Shown here: positions 21,445 through 25,000 of the stretch, piece after piece
Numbering within the stretch: position 1 is the stretch's first letter
Layout of the letters: every line of letters starts with the position of its first letter
Translations under genes and position numbers: made by a program
From: Chrysomallon squamiferum
Lineage: Eukaryota; Mollusca; Gastropoda; Neomphalida; Peltospiridae
Reading direction: 5' to 3'
NCBI GenBank assembly: GCA_012295275.1
Contig: CM022675.1
Location: forward strand, 1,907,233 to 1,932,232
DNA length: 25,000 bases
The notes under the pieces: model-generated
Told to the model about the DNA's origin: nothing
Database searches by the model: none
What the model saw: only the letters and a program-made list of their open reading frames with translations

Positions 21445-22313
21445 TGTGTGTGTTTTTATTGATGTAAACTGTGTTATATCCCGTAAATCTAACTAAATGG
21501 ATATAAGTTAAAGCAGTATATTAACAAAAATGTGTAATTTGATCTGGGTGATACTGTATTAACGATTTCGTGCAGTAGCACAATGTTCTGAAATGCACAT
21601 AATAGTGGTAGAAAACAAATTTGAAATGAAAAGAAACATATAAATGTAAATCATCTGTTAGCTGTTGTGATCAGATTTCTGTGTGTGTTTCTAACAGAGC
21701 GTTTGGGATGCCTCGTGGTAAAGGTTTCGTTAGAGGTGGAAGTGGTAAAGTTTTCAGCGGTCGTTTTGGACTGGAAAGAGATGTAGATGATTGTTTACGC
21801 TGGATAATCCGTGACTGTGGTGATAACTGTGGTGATGAAGATATTGGAATTATATGTGATGGTAAGAAATATCATATGTTCATCATCATTATGTCATAGG
21901 AAAAGGAAGATATTTTTGTTTGTTGTCTTTTTCTTTTCTTTATTATTATTATTAACAGTAGTAGTGGTAGCAGTAGTGGTAGCAGTAGTGGTAGTAGTAG
22001 TTGTAGTTGTTGTAGTAGTACTAGTATTTTACGCTCCTGTCAAGTACAAGTTTTCATGTGTGTGGAGATATAAATAAATAATTATCGATTTCTTCGGAAA
22101 TAAACAGAATATGAAATACATGTCTGTCTGTGTATGTACGTATCTATACATATGTATCTATATACTATTACTACTATTACTAATACTACTACTACTACTA
22201 ATAATAATAGTAGTAGCAGTAGTAGTAGTAGTAGTAGTAGTAGTAACAATAAATCGGTAAAATCTGTAATTAAATGTTTCACCATTAAAAAAGTCAAGAT
22301 CTTTCAATAACAA

Positions 22314-22367
<54 letters not shown>

Positions 22368-22768
22368 TGATGATGATGATGATGATGATAATAATAATAT
22401 AATAATGGTTGAGTGCAACAGCTGAATAAATTAAATAAATGTTTTCTACGACTACAAAAGAAAACCCTACGCAGTACAAACTGAAAGTGGTGGATGGGGC
22501 AAACGACCATGAAGGAAAACTTCAAGTATTTGATGATGACAAATGGAATTTCGTGTGTAGAACAGATCTGTTTACAAATGATGCAGCTGAAGTTGTGTGC
22601 AGGCAGATGGGTTATGCAACATCAGTATATCTCTTTAAACACCTCCTTTAATTTATATAATAATAATAATAATAATATAACTTTGTCAAAATTTGTTCAA
22701 TACCAATAATTTATTATGTTCACTGTTACAGTATTAACACCACTGCAAATGCTATTTTCATCTTAATC

Positions 22769-22800
<32 letters not shown>

Positions 22801-22895
22801 TAAGAACATTACATGAATAAATTATTTTAGACAATTTTAATTTTTAAAATATTCGATACAAACACCCACACACGCACATCCATCCATCCATCCAT

Positions 22896-22952
<57 letters not shown>

Positions 22953-23336
22953 CGACTTTTTTATATTTATGTTTACAGACCTGAACTCTATGATAGTGGT
23001 GAAGATGTTACAGGCAGTAAATGGAAATATGACGTTAAATGTTCTGACTATGAACCTGCTCTTCATCTGTGTCTTCTAAGTCATCGTTCTGAAGACAGTG
23101 GATGTACTTATGTAAACATTAGCTGTTCAGGTGTTTATGATAAAACTACTATAACTTTACAGTTTAATTAACCGTTATATAATTACAGACTGATGTCCAG
23201 GCTTTTAGGAATAGATTTAAGTAAATATGCGAGGAAGTGGGTGAAAATAAAACGATAAAAAAAAACTAAGCATACCAAATTTAAATGACATGCTAGTGAA
23301 CGTTGTGATCAGTTTGTTTCTTTGTTTGTTTTAGAC

Positions 23337-23372
<36 letters not shown>

Positions 23373-24981
23373 AATTTTGTAGTGGACATATCAAACATTG
23401 AGTTACGACTAGCTGGGGGTCCAAGCAGTAACTACGGTGTCGTTGAAGTGAAAATGAATAATCAGTGGGGTGTATTCTATGATTCCAGTCCGTCTCCACA
23501 GGATGCTAGAGTTATGTGCAGAACACTTGGATTTAACGAGTAAGCTCAGACAAACAAATAACTTAGAAACAATTACATGTCATCTGAAGTTAAGCAAAGT
23601 TTGAATATCACAGAAATTGCCACAAAATTAAAATCTATAGAAAAGATATTACAGTCACTAAAAAGCATGTTTCTAGGATTATAATATAAATTACGTGGGA
23701 CATCTCAGACAGCAAAATCGTTTAATTATGATTAAATAATAATAATAATAATAACAATAATAAAAAGAACTTGTCATTTTTAATAGTAGTATTATTTGTA
23801 TTTCTATTTGTATTTTTATTTTAATTCTCCTTATTCTTCTTCACTGGAAGAAGTTACAAACCAATTCTGATGAGTTGGGACGAGCATAACATGACGTCGA
23901 GCAGAGAGAAGGTTTTGATGTCAAAAGTACGATGTTCTGGATTGGAAGAGAATATTAATCAGTGTTACGTTAAAGTCACTGCGACTGACTATGATGGAAA
24001 GTCCTTAGCCCTGCTGTGTGCAGGTGATGTCTTTTACATAGCAGTCAGAATGATTACATATTTAATATTTTTAAATAGCTATTGCCTTACAAACAAACAC
24101 ACAGTAAAACTAACATGAAATATCCTAGATTATATTAATTGTGCACTTTGAAAAGAAAATATTTGTTTTCTTCTAAAATCCTAACTATAGTATCACGGTT
24201 TCTAAGTTATACTTACTGAGTGACGTGACAAAGAAATGTATTTTTGTTTTCTGTAGAAGACAATTCAGAAATTAAGATTCGTCTGGTTGGAGGCAGTTCA
24301 GAACGAGAAGGTCGAGTAGAGATTAAATATCTTGGAATGTGGGGCACAGTCTGTGATGACTTTCATACTGATTACAACGCAGCTGTTTATTGCAGAATGC
24401 TGGGTTTCACTAAGTAAGTTATTAATAATGATTATTAAAATAGATGGTTACTGAAAAATGCTTGTGTCTCAATAAGAGATATTTCTCTAGATGTCTTTAA
24501 CATTTTATTCTTACTTTTATTTTATTTATTTTTTTATTATTTAATCATATATTTTTAGCCTGTGATACAAATATATACATTAAGAAATAGAGATACTTCA
24601 CAAGTCACACACGAATTAAATAATTAAACAGATTTGTGACATTATGTAAGTCAAATGGAAATTATAAAAAGCAAAGTGTTAAGGTTATACTTTAAAAAGC
24701 TTCTCGTTGCAGTTATTAACTGTAAGATATTGTGTTACAGTAGATTATTAAAAGAATATAGAAAACAAAATAATATTAAATACATATTTTAAAATGATAA
24801 CCCATGTTTTACAGTTCAAATGCAACAGCAGTTGATATCGATAATTTTGGTGAAGGATCAGGACCTATCCTTCTGCGTGATATTCACTGTTTGGGAAATG
24901 AAAGAAGTCTTCAACAGTGCAATCTTCAATGGGGCAACTATCGCTGTCACCATGGAGACGACGTTGGCATGAAATGTGCAG
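17817..24981 (+). CDS. EGF-EGF-ZP-SRCR multidomain secreted or surface protein, 3' end outside window
   Basis: Assembled coding exons: 17817-17868, 18503-18625, 18765-18902, 19396-19583, 19852-20006, 20369-20511, 20777-20821, 21014-21155, 21698-21861, 22461-22620, 22979-23130, 23383-23539, 23851-24023, 24257-24413, 24815-24981. They give about 705 residues: signal peptide 1-18, EGF 24-54, EGF 66-100, ZP-N 109-197, ZP-C-like remnant to about 266, acidic linker, and SRCR domains at about 283-383, 389-487, 490-597 and 600-705. All junctions agree in phase with GT...AG signals except exon 6 (GC donor needed) and exon 10/11 (no compatible donor). Phase-1 introns bound the modules, as in shuffled extracellular proteins. 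The ATG has A at -3. ZP-N mediates polymerisation or adhesion and SRCR domains bind protein or microbial ligands in known families; the role here is inferred only. Confidence 0.85.
17869..18502 (+). other. Intron 1
   Basis: AT-rich, with (TA)n at about 18112-18132 and AAAT units at about 18215-18232. No further exon is recognised within it. Confidence 0.7.
18503..18625 (+). CDS. Exon 2: EGF-like domain 1
   Basis: Six cysteines at residues 24, 31, 37, 43, 45 and 54 with the CxC and YTGYNC ending of EGF modules. The acceptor is TTGTTTACAG, the donor ACAA|GTCAGT, and both introns are phase 1, the class for exchangeable EGF modules. No calcium-binding DxNE signature is present. Confidence 0.88.
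18765..18902 (+). CDS. Exon 3: EGF-like domain 2
   Basis: Six cysteines at residues 66, 73, 80, 89, 91 and 100, ending CFCPPGFYGDHC, the classical EGF C-terminal loop. The acceptor is TTGTTTTCAG, the donor AGAT|GTGAGT, phase 1 on both sides. Confidence 0.92.
18903..19395 (+). other. Intron 3
   Basis: Contains TATG-type repeats (about 19020-19045), (AAAT)n (about 19118-19137) and (GTA)n (about 19306-19335). No additional EGF exon is seen. Confidence 0.7.
19396..20006 (+). CDS. Exons 4-5: ZP-N domain
   Basis: Exon 4 is 19396-19583 and exon 5 is 19852-20006. The product reads EVTCQ, then FSGVVYAKGE, PGCKF, DTECGG, VIIQFSEKF and VSVTCSG. Cysteines at residues 109, 139, 162 and 196 match the four of a ZP-N immunoglobulin-like fold (expected pairs 1-4 and 2-3). 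The FxGxVYxKG motif followed by a PxC is typical of invertebrate ZP proteins. The intron between them is phase 0, with a weak acceptor (TTCATAAG). Exon 5 ends GAAAG|GTTAGT, phase 2. ZP-N modules drive filament assembly or gamete and matrix adhesion in known proteins. Confidence 0.82.
20010..20135. repeat. (TTA)n microsatellite in intron 5
   Basis: Imperfect ATT units run straight from the exon 5 donor region, so the intron begins almost inside the repeat. Confidence 0.93.
20369..20537 (+). CDS. Exon 6: cysteine-free segment resembling the start of ZP-C, with an in-frame stop
   Basis: After acceptor TTTTTCAG the frame encodes VQFNINLKDG, then AVSLDEELTFEFIT, like the first strands of a ZP-C half, but with no cysteine. 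Read to its end it stops at TAG 20535-20537, giving a 274-residue protein. To join exon 7, which needs phase 1, no GT is available in that phase. A GC dinucleotide at 20512-20513 (ACAA|GCAAGA) is in the right phase and resembles a GC-AG donor. Exon 6 would then end at 20511. Confidence 0.65.
20549..20635. repeat. (AAT)n microsatellite after exon 6
   Basis: About 27 AAT units starting a dozen bases after the exon 6 stop codon. A poly-T tract (20675-20706) follows before exon 7. Confidence 0.95.
20777..20821 (+). CDS. Exon 7: 45-bp linker exon
   Basis: Lies between acceptor TATTCTCAG and donor CCAG|GTAAAA and encodes LTADVPEKIDDIEP, an acidic linker with no cysteine. Both sides are phase 1, so it can be skipped without disturbing the frame. 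It joins the ZP part to the SRCR array. Confidence 0.6.
21014..21861 (+). CDS. Exons 8-9: SRCR domain 1 (divergent)
   Basis: Exons are 21014-21155 and 21698-21861. The sequence starts VSVRLADG, then EGRLEVLYKGKW, VCRNIGF, and ends CGDEDIGIIC, following the SRCR pattern. The usual WGTVCDD is replaced by WSRLYTD, so the first group A cysteine is missing. Five cysteines remain in an irregular arrangement. The internal intron is phase 2 after the LGF-equivalent, the same place as in the other three SRCR domains. Confidence 0.85.
21285..21455. repeat. (TA)n-(GA)n-(CT)n-(GT)n cluster forming an inverted repeat
   Basis: A GA run (21311-21364) is followed by a CT run (21374-21427). Around the centre the arms ...GAGATCT and AGATCTC... 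are perfectly complementary for over 20 bp with a 5-base CTTTA loop at 21367-21371. Beyond that they stay complementary with few mismatches for roughly 50 bp. It lies in the intron inside SRCR1. Confidence 0.93.
21935..22022. repeat. (TTA)n-(GTAGTG)n microsatellite in intron 9
   Basis: TTA units, then GTAGTGGTAGCA-type units. Open frames through it are Val/Ala-rich and not real. Confidence 0.9.
22165..22246. repeat. (ACT)n-(AAT)n-(AGT)n inverted microsatellite in intron 9
   Basis: ACT-rich sequence turns into AGT-rich sequence around 22200-22209, so the two halves are reverse complements with a few mismatches. Confidence 0.88.
22307..22400. repeat. (AAT)n-(GAT)n microsatellite in intron 9
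   Basis: About 17 AAT units then GAT units, ending about 60 bases before exon 10. Confidence 0.93.
22461..23130 (+). CDS. Exons 10-11: SRCR domain 2, junction anomalous
   Basis: Exons are 22461-22620 (expected end) and 22979-23130. It reads KLKVVDG, EGKLQVFDDDKWNFVC, VVCRQMGYA, then PELYDSGEDV, VKCSDYEPALHLC and YVNISC, with all six group A cysteines. By analogy the phase-2 junction should fall after GCA AC at 22620, but the next bases are AT, not GT. The nearest GT (22625) is phase 0 and would run exon 11 into a stop. A one- or two-base indel, a non-canonical site or an assembly error is possible. Confidence 0.82.
22768..22945. repeat. (AAT)n, (CATC)n and long (TA)n in intron 10
   Basis: AAT units 22768-22800, CATC units about 22877-22895, and a TA run from about 22899 to 22945 that ends about 30 bases before the exon 11 acceptor. 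Confidence 0.93.
23340..23369. repeat. (TA)n microsatellite in intron 11
   Basis: Fifteen TA units, ending 13 bases before the exon 12 acceptor TTTTGTAG. Confidence 0.95.
23383..24023 (+). CDS. Exons 12-13: SRCR domain 3, missing one disulfide pair
   Basis: Exons are 23383-23539 and 23851-24023 (23854 is an alternative acceptor three bases on). It reads IELRLAGG, VVEVKMNNQWGVFYD, VMCRTLGF, then VRCSGLEENINQC and LALLCAG. Only four cysteines are present: those equivalent to positions 3, 5, 6 and 8. Positions 2 and 7, which pair with each other in SRCR folds, are both absent. The junction is GA|GTAAGC, phase 2. Confidence 0.88.
24257..24981 (+). CDS. Exons 14-15: SRCR domain 4 (canonical group A)
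   Basis: Exons are 24257-24413 and 24815-24981. It reads IRLVGGSSEREGRVEI, MWGTVCDDF, VYCRMLGF, GEGSGPILL, HCLGNERSLQQC and DVGMKCAG, almost the family consensus. It has six cysteines and lacks the two extra ones of group B. The exon 14 donor TAA|GTAAGT and exon 15 donor GCAG|GTAAGT are strong. The phase-1 exit after the domain says the protein continues past the window, probably into another module. Confidence 0.95.
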
Positions 24982-25000
24982 GTAAGTGTGTGTGTGTGTG

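Overview
The window is eukaryotic, almost certainly animal, genomic DNA. It is very AT-rich and loaded with simple repeats: (AAT)n, (TA)n, (GT)n, (CT)n and GATA/TATC runs. Its coding sequence lies in short exons bounded by GT...AG signals, and the recognisable domains (EGF, ZP, SRCR, RhoGAP) are metazoan. A mollusc or other lophotrochozoan would fit the repeat-rich character and the SRCR/ZP gene, but that is only an inference.

Layout. Bases 1-215 hold a short open stretch of more codon-like composition whose strand and identity are unresolved. From about 230 to 3142 there is AT-rich noncoding DNA with two minisatellites (41-bp and 46-bp periods); part of it is probably the 3' UTR of a minus-strand gene. 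The terminal coding exon of that gene (3320 to 3143, minus) encodes the C-terminal part of a RhoGAP domain. Its splice acceptor lies at the edge of a tandem array whose units repeat the acceptor itself. From about 3.7 to 17.8 kb I see no convincing coding exon. This stretch is built from locally amplified, diverged repeat blocks: a roughly 0.3-kb core (family A) in about seven copies, a second block (B) in two copies, a 0.8-1.1-kb direct duplication (C), a 98-bp minisatellite, a 55-bp minisatellite and a degenerate 47-bp minisatellite, all laced with microsatellites.

The main gene runs on the plus strand from 17817 past the right edge. Fifteen exons can be assembled by splice sites and phase. 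They encode a signal peptide, two EGF-like domains, a ZP-N domain with four cysteines, a cysteine-free remnant resembling the start of ZP-C, an acidic linker, and four SRCR domains, each split over two exons (group A style). About 705 residues lie inside the window. The product should enter the secretory pathway as an extracellular or surface protein, with adhesion or recognition as plausible roles; its C-terminus is outside the window.

Two junctions do not work with ordinary GT donors. Exon 6 needs a GC donor or else ends at a stop codon, giving a 274-residue short form. Exon 10 to exon 11 has no phase-compatible donor. These two places, the EGF-EGF-ZP-SRCR domain order, the paired loss of two cysteines in SRCR3, the acceptor-bearing minisatellite and the locally amplified family A repeat are the points most worth checking.
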